DNA from: Anaerobutyricum faecale
GTDB lineage: Bacteria; Bacillota; Clostridia; Lachnospirales; Lachnospiraceae
Direction of reading: 5' to 3'
DNA length: 40,068 nucleotides
NCBI GenBank assembly: GCA_019119645.1
Contig: DWWR01000041.1
Coordinates: 1 to 40,068, forward strand
Shown here: positions 25,020 through 34,572 of the stretch, in pieces
How positions within the stretch are numbered: the stretch's first letter is position 1
Layout of the letters: every line of letters starts with the position of its first letter
The notes under the pieces: model-generated
What the model was told of the DNA's origin: nothing
Database searches by the model: none
Seen by the model: the letters and a program-made list of their open reading frames with translations, nothing else
Position numbers and translations under genes: made by a program

Positions 25020-26276
25020 ATGAGCCGTTTGACAATTATAGGAATCGGCCCGGGGAGTGCCGAATATTTTATGCCGGCGGCCCGGAACCGGATGCGGGGG
25101 GCCCACACGGTCATCGCCGCCAGAAGAATTCTTCCCATGCTCCGGGAAGTCTGCGGCGCCGTGGAGACAGAGTTTCTTCCCATGGGCAAAATAAAAGATA
25201 CGCTGGAGATGATCGACGGCCTGCTTCGGGAAGAAAAGGAAGTGGCGCTCATCGTCAGCGGCGATCCTCTGATGTACAGTCTCTACAAAACCATTCTGAA
25301 TCAGGAGATCAGCGCGGACTGGGAGATGGAAGTGATTCCGGGGATCGGTTCCATGCAGATGCTGGGAGCGGCCTTCGGGGAGACCATGGAGGATGCCCGT
25401 CTGGTGAGTGTTCACGGAAGAAGCCGCACGCCGGGGTCCGTGGCTCTCTGTGTGACGGAGAATCCAAAGGTATTTTTCCTGTGCAGCAAGGAACAGGGAC
25501 CGGCGTGGCTGTCTCAGATCATGCTGGACTATCATCTGGACGATGTGGAAGTGTTTGCGGGAGCGAATCTTTCCTATGAAGATCAGATCCTTGAGTCAGG
25601 CAGTCCGGCGGAAATAGCAAAAAAAGAGTTTCCGTCCCTCTGCGTGGCCATGATCAAAAATCCGCATCCCCGTCCGGTGACCCGCCCGTGCTTTTTGTCC
25701 GATGAGGACTTTGAGCGGGGCAGGACTCCTATGACGAAAGAGGAGATCCGTGTATTGATCCTGCACAAAATGAAGATCCATCCGGACGACGTCATCTGGG
25801 ATATCGGTGCCGGCACCGGGTCGGTGTCTGTGGAATGTGCCAGACAGGCGACGTTTGGCCAGGTGCACAGCGTAGAGCGGGATGAGGCAGCGGTACATTT
25901 AATAGAAAAGAACCGGGATAAGTTTGAACTGGACAACCTGTTTATCTATCAGGGAGACGCGGCGGAGCGCACGGCGGATCTTCCGGTGCCGGATAAGGTA
26001 TTTATCGGCGGCAGCGGCGGAAAGCTGGGCGAGATCATGAAAAATATCGCCGCCTTTGACCGGGAGATTCGGGTGACGGTGTCGGCGGTGACGCTGGAGA
26101 CCATCGCGGAAGCCGGGGAGATTCTTGGAAACTATGATGCGGATTATGATGTGATCCAGGCGACGGTGGGCCGGGGAAGAAAGATCGGCAGTTACCATAT
26201 CATGGACACCAATAATCCGGTGATGATATTTACAGCGACCATACATGGTCCGGGAGGACAAAAAATACATGAGTAA
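25020..26276 (+). CDS. cbiET: Bifunctional cobalt-precorrin-7 C5-methyltransferase / cobalt-precorrin-6B C15-methyltransferase (decarboxylating)
   Basis: A 418-residue CbiE-CbiT fusion (CobL-like). Residues 1-~210 form the CbiE methylase, with IIGIGPGSAEYFMPAA and VSGDPLMYSL; residues ~230-405 form CbiT, a Rossmann methyltransferase with the SAM loop DIGAGTGSVSVE beginning at 261 and FIGGSGGKLGEI. Together they methylate C5 and C15 and decarboxylate the C12 acetate. The fusion is common. ATG 25020 follows AGGAGTAGC. Its end overlaps the cbiK start by eight bases. Confidence 0.96.
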   Translation: MSRLTIIGIGPGSAEYFMPAARNRMRGAHTVIAARRILPMLREVCGAVETEFLPMGKIKDTLEMIDGLLREEKEVALIVSGDPLMYSLYKTILNQEISADWEMEVIPGIGSMQMLGAAFGETMEDARLVSVHGRSRTPGSVALCVTENPKVFFLCSKEQGPAWLSQIMLDYHLDDVEVFAGANLSYEDQILESGSPAEIAKKEFPSLCVAMIKNPHPRPVTRPCFLSDEDFERGRTPMTKEEIRVLILHKMKIHPDDVIWDIGAGTGSVSVECARQATFGQVHSVERDEAAVHLIEKNRDKFELDNLFIYQGDAAERTADLPVPDKVFIGGSGGKLGEIMKNIAAFDREIRVTVSAVTLETIAEAGEILGNYDADYDVIQATVGRGRKIGSYHIMDTNNPVMIFTATIHGPGGQKIHE

Positions 26277-27051
26277 AAAAGCATTGATGATCGTCAGCTT
26301 TGGAACAAGTTTTGATGAGGCCATGCCAGCCATTGTGAATATTGAAGAGACCTGCCGGAAAGCATTTCCGGATTATGATTTTTACCGCGCCTTCACTTCC
26401 GGCATGATCATCCGAAAGCTGAAAAAAACGAAAAACATTGTCATTGATAACCCGCAGGAAGTGATGGAGAAACTGGCGGCGCAGGGCTATGAGGAAGTGC
26501 TCTGCCAGCCGACCCACATCATCAACGGGATGGAATACGAGAAAATGATGGGAATGCTGGCGCCTTATAAGGACAGGATTCCGGTGATCCGGGCGGGCAA
26601 ACCGCTGCTCACCGAGGAGGAAGATTACAGAAAGGCCTGCCAGATCGTGATGCAGGAGCTGTCCCGTCCGCTGCATAAGGATGAAGCCTTTGTGCTCATG
26701 GGACATGGTACCGAGCATTATGCCAACAGCGCCTACTGTCAGTTTGAAAATATGCTCAGAGACCTGAGATATGAGAATACCTATGTGGGAACTGTGGAAG
26801 GTTTTCCGGGTCTTGATTATGTCATCCGCCGTATGAAGATCCGGGGAATCCGGAAAGTGTATCTCATGCCGCTGATGATCGTGGCCGGCGACCACGCCAG
26901 AAATGATCTGGCCGGCGCCGAGGCGGATTCCTGGGATTCTCTGCTGCAGGCTGAAGGGTTTGAGACAGAGGTATTCTTGAAAGGTATGGGTGAGATGGAC
27001 GGCATCGCGCAGCTGTTCGTGGAGCATCTAAAAGCGGCAAAGCAGGTATAG
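26269..27051 (+). CDS. cbiK: Sirohydrochlorin cobaltochelatase
   Basis: A 260-residue CbiK inserting Co2+ into sirohydrochlorin. ATG 26269 (MSKKALMIVSFGTSF) is chosen over ATG 26245 because GGGAGG at 26252-26257 precedes it and the family begins there. Metal-binding/catalytic histidines are H146 (LMGHGTEHYAN) and H209 (VAGDHARNDL), matching the two histidines of the Salmonella enzyme. No signal peptide is present, so it is cytoplasmic. Cobalt insertion at this stage defines the early-cobalt route; sirohydrochlorin would come from the HemC/CobA/HemD fusion and the SirC-like dehydrogenase. Confidence 0.96.
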   Translation: MSKKALMIVSFGTSFDEAMPAIVNIEETCRKAFPDYDFYRAFTSGMIIRKLKKTKNIVIDNPQEVMEKLAAQGYEEVLCQPTHIINGMEYEKMMGMLAPYKDRIPVIRAGKPLLTEEEDYRKACQIVMQELSRPLHKDEAFVLMGHGTEHYANSAYCQFENMLRDLRYENTYVGTVEGFPGLDYVIRRMKIRGIRKVYLMPLMIVAGDHARNDLAGAEADSWDSLLQAEGFETEVFLKGMGEMDGIAQLFVEHLKAAKQV

Positions 27052-27061
27052 GAGGATATTT

Positions 27062-27757
27062 ATGAAGGGAAAATTATACGGCATCGGCGTGGGCCCGGGC
27101 GATCCGGAGCTCATGACCCTGAAAGCTAAAAGACTCATAGAGGAATGTGACATTGTGGCAGTTCCGGTAAAAAGAGAAGGGGAAGAAAGCGTGGCGTTAA
27201 ATATCGCCAGAGGCGCCGCGAAGGTGCCGGAGGAGAAAGTGCGCCGGGTGCTGTTCACCATGAATAAAGATAAAGAAAAGAGAGAAGCCTGCCGGCAGGC
27301 GGCGGCGGAGACCATCATGGGGTACCTCGATGAGGGACATTCTGTGGCCATGCCGGTGCTGGGCGACGTGGGTATTTACAGCACGTATTCTTATGTACAC
27401 AAACGGCTCATCAAGGCCGGTTATGAGGTGGAGATGATCTCCGGCATTCCGTCTTTCTGTGCGGGAGCCAGCCGGGCAAATATTTCTATCGTGGAAGGCA
27501 ATGAAGGCTTCGGTGTGATCCCGTCCTTAAAGGGCGCTGACCAGGTGGAAAAAGCCATGGAAGTGTTTGACAATCTGGTGATCATGAAAGTGGGAAGCCA
27601 CGTGAAGGATGTCTATGAGATTCTGAAAGCAAAAGGAAAAGAAGACCACGCGATCATCATCAGCAACGTGGGCATGGAAGGCGAATATGTGGGTCCGCTG
27701 CTGCCGGACAGAGAATACGGATATTTTACGACCATGATCATCAAGTCGGAAATGTAA
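27062..27757 (+). CDS. cbiL: Cobalt-factor II C20-methyltransferase
   Basis: A 231-residue tetrapyrrole methylase (CbiL/CobI), the first methylation after cobalt insertion. It has LYGIGVGPGDPELMTLKA near the start, PVLGDVGIYSTYSYVH (about 98-113) and a SGIPSFCAGAS stretch specific to C20 methylases. AGGAGG lies eight bases before ATG 27062. Four bases separate it from cbiJ. Confidence 0.96.
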   Translation: MKGKLYGIGVGPGDPELMTLKAKRLIEECDIVAVPVKREGEESVALNIARGAAKVPEEKVRRVLFTMNKDKEKREACRQAAAETIMGYLDEGHSVAMPVLGDVGIYSTYSYVHKRLIKAGYEVEMISGIPSFCAGASRANISIVEGNEGFGVIPSLKGADQVEKAMEVFDNLVIMKVGSHVKDVYEILKAKGKEDHAIIISNVGMEGEYVGPLLPDREYGYFTTMIIKSEM

Positions 27758-27761
27758 AGTT

Positions 27762-28472
27762 ATGAAATATGATGTGATCGTCATTGCCGGAACCACGGAA
27801 GCCAGAGAAGTGATCGAGCGGCAATTAAAAGAAAATAAAAAAATACTGGCGTCGGTGGCCACAGAGCTGGGCGCGCAGATGCTTGAAGAGTATCCCATTG
27901 ACGTCCATACGGGACGGCTGGACGAAGCGGGCTTTGTCCGGCTTCTGGAGGAGAATCCCTGTGAGAAGATCATCGATGCCTCCCATCCTTTCGCTCAGGT
28001 GGTATCGGAGACGGTGCAGGCAGCGGCAAAAACCGTGGGGATTCCCTATGAGCGGTACGAGCGGAGCCGTCTTCATTATGATTATGACCGTATTATTGCT
28101 GTGGCAGATGCCGGGGAGGCGGCGGAGTATCTCAATCAGCTGGAAGGAAATGTGCTGCTGACCACCGGAGTCAACACGGCGGCCGTCTACGCGGAGCATG
28201 TGAAAAATGCGAAGGAAAGGCTCTATATCCGGGTATTGGATACTCCGGCTTCCTACGAGGGATGTGCGAAGGCAGGCTATCCGGAAGATCATGTTTTCGG
28301 AGAAATGCCTCCGTATACGGTGGAAGATAATCTGGCATTGATTGAAAAAACGAAAGCGTCCGTTCTGGTATCCAAGGACAGTGGAAAGACCGGCGGCGTG
28401 GATATCAAGGTGGAAGCCTGCCGGCGGGCGGGGATTGCCTGTGTTCTGATCCGTCGTCCGGGACAGGAATAA
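27762..28472 (+). CDS. cbiJ: Cobalt-precorrin-6A reductase
   Basis: A 236-residue NAD(P)H reductase of the macrocycle (CbiJ/CobK). It begins VIVIAGTTEAREV, has DASHPFAQVVSE at about 73-84, the C-terminal KDSGKTGG (about 206-213) and a closing VLIRRP. No strong ribosome site precedes ATG 27762, only weak purine-rich sequence in the end of cbiL, so translation is probably coupled to cbiL across the four-base gap. Confidence 0.94.
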   Translation: MKYDVIVIAGTTEAREVIERQLKENKKILASVATELGAQMLEEYPIDVHTGRLDEAGFVRLLEENPCEKIIDASHPFAQVVSETVQAAAKTVGIPYERYERSRLHYDYDRIIAVADAGEAAEYLNQLEGNVLLTTGVNTAAVYAEHVKNAKERLYIRVLDTPASYEGCAKAGYPEDHVFGEMPPYTVEDNLALIEKTKASVLVSKDSGKTGGVDIKVEACRRAGIACVLIRRPGQE

Positions 28473-28486
28473 AGGAGCAAAATTTA

Positions 28487-29923
28487 ATGACAAACATGGA
28501 AACACTTCCCCGGATTCTGCTGGCGGGAATGAACAGCGGATGCGGCAAGACCAGCATCACCTGCGGCATTCTTAAAGCACTTACCGACCGGGGAATTCGG
28601 ATACAATCTTACAAATGCGGTCCGGATTACATTGATCCCATGCTGCACAGCCATATTACCGGGCAGCCATGCCGGAATCTGGACCCGTTTTTTTCCACGG
28701 AAGAGGAACTGCGGGAACTGATGGCGAAGGACAGCCGGAAAGCAGATTTTTCTGTGGTGGAAGGAGTCATGGGCTATTACGACGGTATCGGCGTGAGCTG
28801 TGAGAAAAGCACCCACACCGTATCGGCGGCCACAGCGACGCCGACCATCCTGATTCTCAACACAAAAGGCATGTCCCACACCATGATCCCATTGATTCAG
28901 GGAATCCTTTCCTACCGGGAGAATCCTGTCTGCGGCGTGATTCTGAACCGGTGCTCCAAAGGCCTTTATCAGATGATAAAGCCGGAAATCGAGCGGGAGC
29001 TGCCTGTCAAAGTGGCAGGATATTTCCCCAATGATGACAGCGTCCACATCGGCAGCCGTCATCTGGGCCTGATGACCGCCGCGGAGATAGAGAACCTGGA
29101 TGAGGTGATCGCCCGGCTGGGCGCTCTGGCGGAGGAATGTATTGACCTGGATCTGCTTCTTCGCCTGGGAGAAAAGGCACCGGTTCTGCCGGAGAAGATC
29201 CCATTGCGGTCGGATACCCTGTCGGCGAAGTCCTCAGAGCCGAAAACGGCTGATGACAAAACGGTCACGCCGACAGTGCAGCCGGCGCCGGTCCGTATCG
29301 CCGTGGCCTGGGATAAAGCTTTTTGTTTTTATTATCAGGAGAATCTCGATATCCTCCGGCAGGAAGGAGCGGAACTGGTGTATTTCAGTCCGGTTTCTGA
29401 CCGCCATCTGCCGGAAAATATCGGAGGTATCTATCTGGGCGGCGGCTATCCGGAGACTTACCGGAAGGAACTGTCGGAAAATATGTCCATGAAGGAAGAT
29501 ATCCGACGGGCGGCGGCGAAAGGTATGCCGGTGCTGGCAGAATGCGGCGGATTCATGTACACCTGCGATCAGCTGGTGGAGACCGACGGCAGCGCCATGC
29601 CGATGCTGGGACTGATTCACACAGATGTGCAGATGACTCCCCGGCTGTCCATGGAATTTGGCTATGTGACCATGGAAGCGCTGCGGGATACGCCGTTTTT
29701 TGATAAAGGGACGCAGATCAGGGTCCATGAATTTCATTATTCCAAGGCGGCCGAAAAAGGCAATGTCTGCCGCATGGAGAAATCCACCGGGAGAAGCTGG
29801 ACCGGCATGTATGTGGAAGGAAATGTGATGGCGGGATACCCTCATCTGTATTTCCATAACTGCCGGAATGTGGCCAGACGGTTCGTGCAGCTGGCGGCGG
29901 AGCACATGGAGAATGTACGCTGA
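28487..29923 (+). CDS. cbiA: Cobyrinate a,c-diamide synthase
   Basis: A 478-residue ATP- and glutamine-dependent amidase for the a and c side chains (EC 6.3.5.11). The N-terminal P-loop-like motif is LLAGMNSGCGKTS (about 11-23), followed by KCGPDYIDPMLH. The glutamine amidotransferase domain has the catalytic C353 in VLAECGGFMY and a late HEFHYS histidine motif. A short polar insertion (about 245-265, Ser/Lys/Thr-rich) separates the two domains. GGAG lies about ten bases before ATG 28487. Confidence 0.96.
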   Translation: MTNMETLPRILLAGMNSGCGKTSITCGILKALTDRGIRIQSYKCGPDYIDPMLHSHITGQPCRNLDPFFSTEEELRELMAKDSRKADFSVVEGVMGYYDGIGVSCEKSTHTVSAATATPTILILNTKGMSHTMIPLIQGILSYRENPVCGVILNRCSKGLYQMIKPEIERELPVKVAGYFPNDDSVHIGSRHLGLMTAAEIENLDEVIARLGALAEECIDLDLLLRLGEKAPVLPEKIPLRSDTLSAKSSEPKTADDKTVTPTVQPAPVRIAVAWDKAFCFYYQENLDILRQEGAELVYFSPVSDRHLPENIGGIYLGGGYPETYRKELSENMSMKEDIRRAAAKGMPVLAECGGFMYTCDQLVETDGSAMPMLGLIHTDVQMTPRLSMEFGYVTMEALRDTPFFDKGTQIRVHEFHYSKAAEKGNVCRMEKSTGRSWTGMYVEGNVMAGYPHLYFHNCRNVARRFVQLAAEHMENVR

Positions 29924-29997
29924 GTACGAAAAAGAACTGTCGGTGACGGCCCGGCGGCCGCATCGGATGATAGAAAAAGAAACTGCGAGGATGAGAC

Positions 29998-31023
29998 ATG
30001 AGTTTAATCGTTTCGATGATACTGGGATTTATCATAGATCTGATCGTGGGGGATCCCCATGGTCTGATTCATCCGGTACAGATAATCGGATGGTTTATCA
30101 CAAAAATAAAAGAAGGACTGCAGCGGCTGCTATATGGCTGTTCCTATGAGGAAGCCGTCAGCCAGGGGCTGCCCCGAAAAAAAGACGGAGAGCTCATCGC
30201 CGGATATGTGCTGACGGTGGTCATTGTACTTGGTACATTTTTTGTCATATCAGGTATTCTGTATGTGGCGGACCTGATCCATCCGGCGCTGCGATTTGTG
30301 CTGGAGACCTTCTTCATCTATCAGATCCTCGCCACCAAAAGTTTGAAGCGGGAGTCCATGAAAGTGTACGCCCGTCTGAAAGAGGGAGATCTGGCGGGGG
30401 CCAGAAAAGAAATCTCTTATCTGGTGGGCCGGGATACCCAGGAGCTTGATGAGAGCGAAGTGGCGAAAGCAGACGTGGAGACCATCGCGGAAAACACGGC
30501 GGACGGCGTCATCGCACCCCTGTTTTTTATCGCCATCGGCGGCGCGCCTCTGGGATTTGCCTACAAGGCGGTCAATACCCTGGATTCCATGGTGGCTTAC
30601 CGCAATGAGGAGCTTATTGATATCGGTCACGCCTCGGCGAAGCTGGATGATATCTGTAACTTTATCCCGGCGCGGCTGGCGGCGGTGATGATGATCCTCG
30701 CGTCGGCAATCCTTCGGTTTGACGTGAAAGGAGCCGTGCGGATTTTCCGGAGAGACCGGTTTGCGCATCTGAGTCCCAACAGTGCTCAGACTGAGGCGGT
30801 GGCTGCGGGAGCCCTAAATATCCAGCTGGGCGGTACCCACAACTACTTTGGGAAACCGGTGGAAAAGCCAACCATCGGAGATGATATCCGGCCGGTGGAA
30901 TACGAGGACATCCGGCGGACCAACCGTCTGCTCTATGTCAGTGCGTTTCTCACTCTGGCGGTGTGCTGCCTGCTGACCTACGCCCTGGTATTCTGGCTGG
31001 GCAATCCGCTGACCATTGTGTGA
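29998..31023 (+). CDS. cbiB: Adenosylcobinamide-phosphate synthase
   Basis: A 341-residue membrane protein of the CbiB/CobD family that attaches the aminopropanol phosphate arm to adenosylcobyric acid. It starts with a hydrophobic helix followed by IVGDPHGLIHPVQIIGW, a family hallmark. Later motifs are ETIAENTADGVIAPLFF (about 161-177), LDSMVAYRNEEL, and DDICNFIPARL near 219-229. At least four membrane segments are seen, the last near 312-335. Its substrate partner is the CobD decarboxylase encoded next. Confidence 0.95.
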   Translation: MSLIVSMILGFIIDLIVGDPHGLIHPVQIIGWFITKIKEGLQRLLYGCSYEEAVSQGLPRKKDGELIAGYVLTVVIVLGTFFVISGILYVADLIHPALRFVLETFFIYQILATKSLKRESMKVYARLKEGDLAGARKEISYLVGRDTQELDESEVAKADVETIAENTADGVIAPLFFIAIGGAPLGFAYKAVNTLDSMVAYRNEELIDIGHASAKLDDICNFIPARLAAVMMILASAILRFDVKGAVRIFRRDRFAHLSPNSAQTEAVAAGALNIQLGGTHNYFGKPVEKPTIGDDIRPVEYEDIRRTNRLLYVSAFLTLAVCCLLTYALVFWLGNPLTIV

Positions 31024-31127
31024 TGCGGCCGGACGGACAACAGCGGCATGAAATAAAAGGACAGTATGTAACAAATATTCATATCAAACATTTATTAGTA
31101 CACTTGAAATAAGACGAGGACAAAATC

Positions 31128-32195
31128 ATGAAAAACAGCACCCACGGCGGAAATATATATAAGAAGGCAAAGGAGCTGGGCATCAGCGAAAATCAGATTC
31201 TGGACTATTCCGCGAACATCAGCCCTCTGGGAATTCCGTCCCACATCAAAAAGGCCATGGTGGACGCCATCGAAGGAACCATCAATTATCCGGACCCGGA
31301 CTGCACCGCGCTGCGGGAGGCCATCGGCCGGCAGGACGGTGTGGAGCCGGACTGTGTGACCTGCGGAAATGGCGGGGCGGATCTGTTGTACCGGCTGGCT
31401 TTCGGTCTGAAACCGAAAAAGGTTCTCCTGCCGGTGCCGGCTTTTGTGGAATATGAGGAAGCCATGACGGCGGCGGGCGCCCGTATGGTCTATGAGACCA
31501 TGGATGAGGATTTCCATATCCGGGAGGATATGACGGAGCGGATCACGGAAAACACAGATCTGGTCATCCTCTGTAATCCCAATAATCCTACAGGGCTTCT
31601 GACACCGCGCCGGCAGGTGCTGGCTGTTTTGGAACGGGCAAAAGAAATGCACTGCCGGGTTCTGGTGGATGAATGTTTTCTGGAGATTTGCCGGGAAGAA
31701 GAGCAATACACGGTAAAACCGTATCTGAAAGAGTATCCGAATCTGATGATTTTAAAGTCTTTTACAAAGCTCTATGCCATTCCGGGCGTCCGGCTGGGCT
31801 ATCTGCTCTGTGCAGACAGGGAAGTCATCGCTCAGGTGAACCGTGCCGGACAGGCGTGGTCTGTCAGCCATATTGCCCAGTGCGCGGGCGTGGCGGCATT
31901 GTCACATCCGGAGTACAAGGCGGCGGTGATCGACGCCGTGGAAAAAGAACTCATTTATATGAAGAAAGAAATGGCAAATCTTCCGCTGACCCTTTATGAT
32001 GGCAGAGCCAACTATCTGTTTTTCCGGACGCCGGGCGTGACAGATCTGGACAGGCGGCTGGAATCCCGGGGAATCATGATCAGAAACTGCAGTAATTATG
32101 TTAATCTGGGAAATGATTACTGGCGGATTGCCGTAAAGACCCATGAAGAAAATGTGATCCTGCTGCAGGAGCTGCGGCAGGCACTGAGACAATGA
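31128..32195 (+). CDS. cobD: Threonine-phosphate decarboxylase
   Basis: A 355-residue PLP enzyme producing (R)-1-amino-2-propanol phosphate (EC 4.1.1.81). The start HGGNIYKKAKELG and DYSANISPLG are typical of CobD within the aminotransferase I/II fold. NPNNPTG is at about 151-157, and the Schiff-base lysine is K214 in KSFTKLYAIPGVRLGY (K216 in Salmonella). The final R in DYWRIAVK probably binds carboxylate. An L-threonine kinase (PduX) is not present in the window. A 104-base AT-rich gap without a clear promoter precedes it. Confidence 0.95.
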   Translation: MKNSTHGGNIYKKAKELGISENQILDYSANISPLGIPSHIKKAMVDAIEGTINYPDPDCTALREAIGRQDGVEPDCVTCGNGGADLLYRLAFGLKPKKVLLPVPAFVEYEEAMTAAGARMVYETMDEDFHIREDMTERITENTDLVILCNPNNPTGLLTPRRQVLAVLERAKEMHCRVLVDECFLEICREEEQYTVKPYLKEYPNLMILKSFTKLYAIPGVRLGYLLCADREVIAQVNRAGQAWSVSHIAQCAGVAALSHPEYKAAVIDAVEKELIYMKKEMANLPLTLYDGRANYLFFRTPGVTDLDRRLESRGIMIRNCSNYVNLGNDYWRIAVKTHEENVILLQELRQALRQ

Positions 32196-32271
32196 CAGAA
32201 AATGATGAAATGACAGCAGGAAAAGAACAGTCCGCCAGGCGGAATTCTTTTTAAAAAGGCAGGAAGGGAGA

Positions 32272-34491
32272 ATGACTATGGCAAAAGCAATCATGGTGCA
32301 GGGAACTATGTCAAATTCAGGAAAAACATTTGTGACAGCCGGGCTGTGCCGGGTGTTTAAACAGGATGGTTATAAGGTAGCGCCCTTTAAATCCCAGAAT
32401 ATGGCATTGAATTCTTATATCACAGAAGAAGGTCTGGAGATCGGACGGGCGCAGGCCATGCAGGCGGAGGCGGCCATGATCCCGCCGACCCACTGGATGA
32501 ATCCGATTCTTTTAAAACCCACCAGCAATATGGGTTCTCAGGTCATTGTAAACGGCGAGGTATATGATAACCTGAGCGCCCAGGATTATTACAAGATCAA
32601 AGACAACCTGGCACCGGAGGTGATGAAGGCTTTCCGGCATCTGGCCGATGAAAATGATATCATCGTCATAGAGGGGGCCGGTTCTCCGGCAGAGATCAAT
32701 CTGGCGGAAAATGATATCGTCAATATGGGAATGGCCAAGATGGCAGACGCACCGGTGATCCTGGTGGCGGACATTGACCGGGGCGGCGTGTTTGCTTCTG
32801 CCTATGGCACTATCAAGCTTCTTCCTCAGGAGGACCAGGATCGTTTCTGTGGTATCGTGATCAATAAGTTCCGGGGGGATGTGGAGATTCTGAAACCGGG
32901 CCTTAAAATGCTGGAAGATCTCACCGATAAGCCTGTGCTGGGTGTCCTCCCTATGGAGAAAATTGATGTGGATGATGAGGACAGCCTTTCTGACCGCCTT
33001 AACCAGCGGACGTTCACAGAAGGGATCGATGTGGCGGTCATCCGTCTGCCGCACATTTCCAATTTTACGGATTTCAGTGTGTTTGAGCTGATCGACGGGG
33101 TTTCACTCCGGTATGTGACTGACAAGCGGGAGCTGGGCGAGCCGGACCTGATTCTTTTACCGGGAACCAAAAATACCATGGCCGACATGGAATGGCTCAT
33201 TGAGAGCGGCCTGGAGAGCAAGATCATCCGGGCAGCCAAAGACACCCGGATCATCGGTGTCTGCGGCGGTTTCCAGATCCTCGGAAAGGAACTTCACGAT
33301 CCGGAACATGTGGAACACGGCGGAGACATGCGGGGACTGGGACTTTTGGATACTTCCACTGTTTTCCAGGGAGGAAAGACCCGGACCAGGATCCACGGCT
33401 GTATCCGGGAAGAGCACAATCTTTATGGCCTGGAGAACCGTCAGCTGGAAGGCTACGAGATCCACATGGGAGCCACCACCAATCTGGGCGGCGCTGTACC
33501 GATGATCGAGCTTTCCGATGGAAGGACCGATGCCTACATGACGCCGGACGGCCGCATCTGGGGCAGTTATCTCCACGGAATCTTTGATAATGAAGAGCTG
33601 GTATTCGGTCTTATCCACGATATCATGCGGGAAAAAGGAATAAATCCGGGAGAAAATCATCTTAGTGTGGCAGAATACAAAGAGATACAGTATAATAAGC
33701 TGGCGGATTTAATCCGGAATCACCTGGATATGGATCAGATATACCGTATCCTCTTTGACGGAGAGAAGCCGCACGAAAATAAACAAAACGATTTCGAAGA
33801 TAAAGTGACAGGAGAGACGGCCGCCGGCGCAGATAAAGCCGACAGCCAGGCAAAGACAGCCATCGGCGCAGACAAAGCCGACAGCCAGGCTGAGGCGGCC
33901 AAAGCCAATGAAGAAAGTTCCGGAGCGGCAGCGGCAGAGACCGGCTGCGGTGGTATGAAAGACGATACTTCAGGTGTCGGCTGCGTGCACATTTACTGCG
34001 GAGACGGAAAAGGAAAGACCACCTGTGTGATGGGACTTCTTGTCCGGGCGGCGGGAGCCGGCAAAAAGGTGCTGCTCCATCAGTTCCTGAAGGATGATTC
34101 TTCCAGCGAGCGGGCGGTCATTGACAAGCTGCCGGGCGTGACGGTGATCCCGGGCGCAAAGATGGATAAGTTTACTTTCCAGATGAGAGAGGAAGAACTG
34201 GCGGCGCTCCGGGAAGAAAATAATGCCCGTCTGGATCGCATTTTTGCCATGGCGAAAGACTATGACATGCTCATTCTGGATGAGAGCGTTTACGCCATGG
34301 ATATGGGGCTTCTAAGCGAAGACAAGGTCATTGATTTTCTGGAGAACAAACCGCGTCATCTGGAGGTTGTCATGAGCGGAAGGAATCCGTCCGGACGTTT
34401 GAAGGAACACGCGGATTACATTTCCGAGATTAAGAAGATCAAACATCCTTTTGATGAGGGCTTGAGCTCCCGCATCGGCATTGAGAAATAA
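32272..34491 (+). CDS. cbiP-cobA: Fusion: cobyric acid synthase - cob(I)alamin adenosyltransferase
   Basis: A 739-residue protein. Residues 1-~500 are CbiP/CobQ, which amidates the b, d, e and g side chains: MVQGTMSNSGKTFVTAG, KSQNMALNS, the amidotransferase C331 (VCGGFQILG) and H435 (SYLHGIFDN). Residues ~571-739 form a BtuR/CobA-type adenosyltransferase with P-loop GDGKGKTT at 577-584, ILDESVYAMDMGLL and VMSGRNPSGRL. The two are joined by a ~65-residue Ala/Asp/Lys linker holding a 13-residue repeat. The frame is continuous. Because cobyric acid synthase prefers adenosylated substrate, the fusion would place adenosylation beside amidation (inference). Confidence 0.95.
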   Translation: MTMAKAIMVQGTMSNSGKTFVTAGLCRVFKQDGYKVAPFKSQNMALNSYITEEGLEIGRAQAMQAEAAMIPPTHWMNPILLKPTSNMGSQVIVNGEVYDNLSAQDYYKIKDNLAPEVMKAFRHLADENDIIVIEGAGSPAEINLAENDIVNMGMAKMADAPVILVADIDRGGVFASAYGTIKLLPQEDQDRFCGIVINKFRGDVEILKPGLKMLEDLTDKPVLGVLPMEKIDVDDEDSLSDRLNQRTFTEGIDVAVIRLPHISNFTDFSVFELIDGVSLRYVTDKRELGEPDLILLPGTKNTMADMEWLIESGLESKIIRAAKDTRIIGVCGGFQILGKELHDPEHVEHGGDMRGLGLLDTSTVFQGGKTRTRIHGCIREEHNLYGLENRQLEGYEIHMGATTNLGGAVPMIELSDGRTDAYMTPDGRIWGSYLHGIFDNEELVFGLIHDIMREKGINPGENHLSVAEYKEIQYNKLADLIRNHLDMDQIYRILFDGEKPHENKQNDFEDKVTGETAAGADKADSQAKTAIGADKADSQAEAAKANEESSGAAAAETGCGGMKDDTSGVGCVHIYCGDGKGKTTCVMGLLVRAAGAGKKVLLHQFLKDDSSSERAVIDKLPGVTVIPGAKMDKFTFQMREEELAALREENNARLDRIFAMAKDYDMLILDESVYAMDMGLLSEDKVIDFLENKPRHLEVVMSGRNPSGRLKEHADYISEIKKIKHPFDEGLSSRIGIEK
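33826..33890 (+). repeat. 39-base tandem repeat in the CbiP-BtuR linker
   Basis: A 26-base unit at 33826-33851 (GGCGCAGATAAAGCCGACAG onward) recurs at 33865-33890 with one changed base, a 39-base period that encodes GADKADSQA twice. It lies in the linker between enzyme domains, where in-frame copy number change would be tolerated. Confidence 0.85.
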
Positions 34492-34572
34492 CAGAGGCAA
34501 AAGCAGCTGGTGGTTTTCCCGTTTTTGGAAAAGGCAGGATTCCCGGCACGCGCCTGAAAAAGAGGTGAAAGC

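Noticed and set aside
33826..33890. Two direct repeats considered as a CRISPR or mobile-element signal
   Set aside because: They are in frame, encode a protein linker, have a 39-base period and just two copies.
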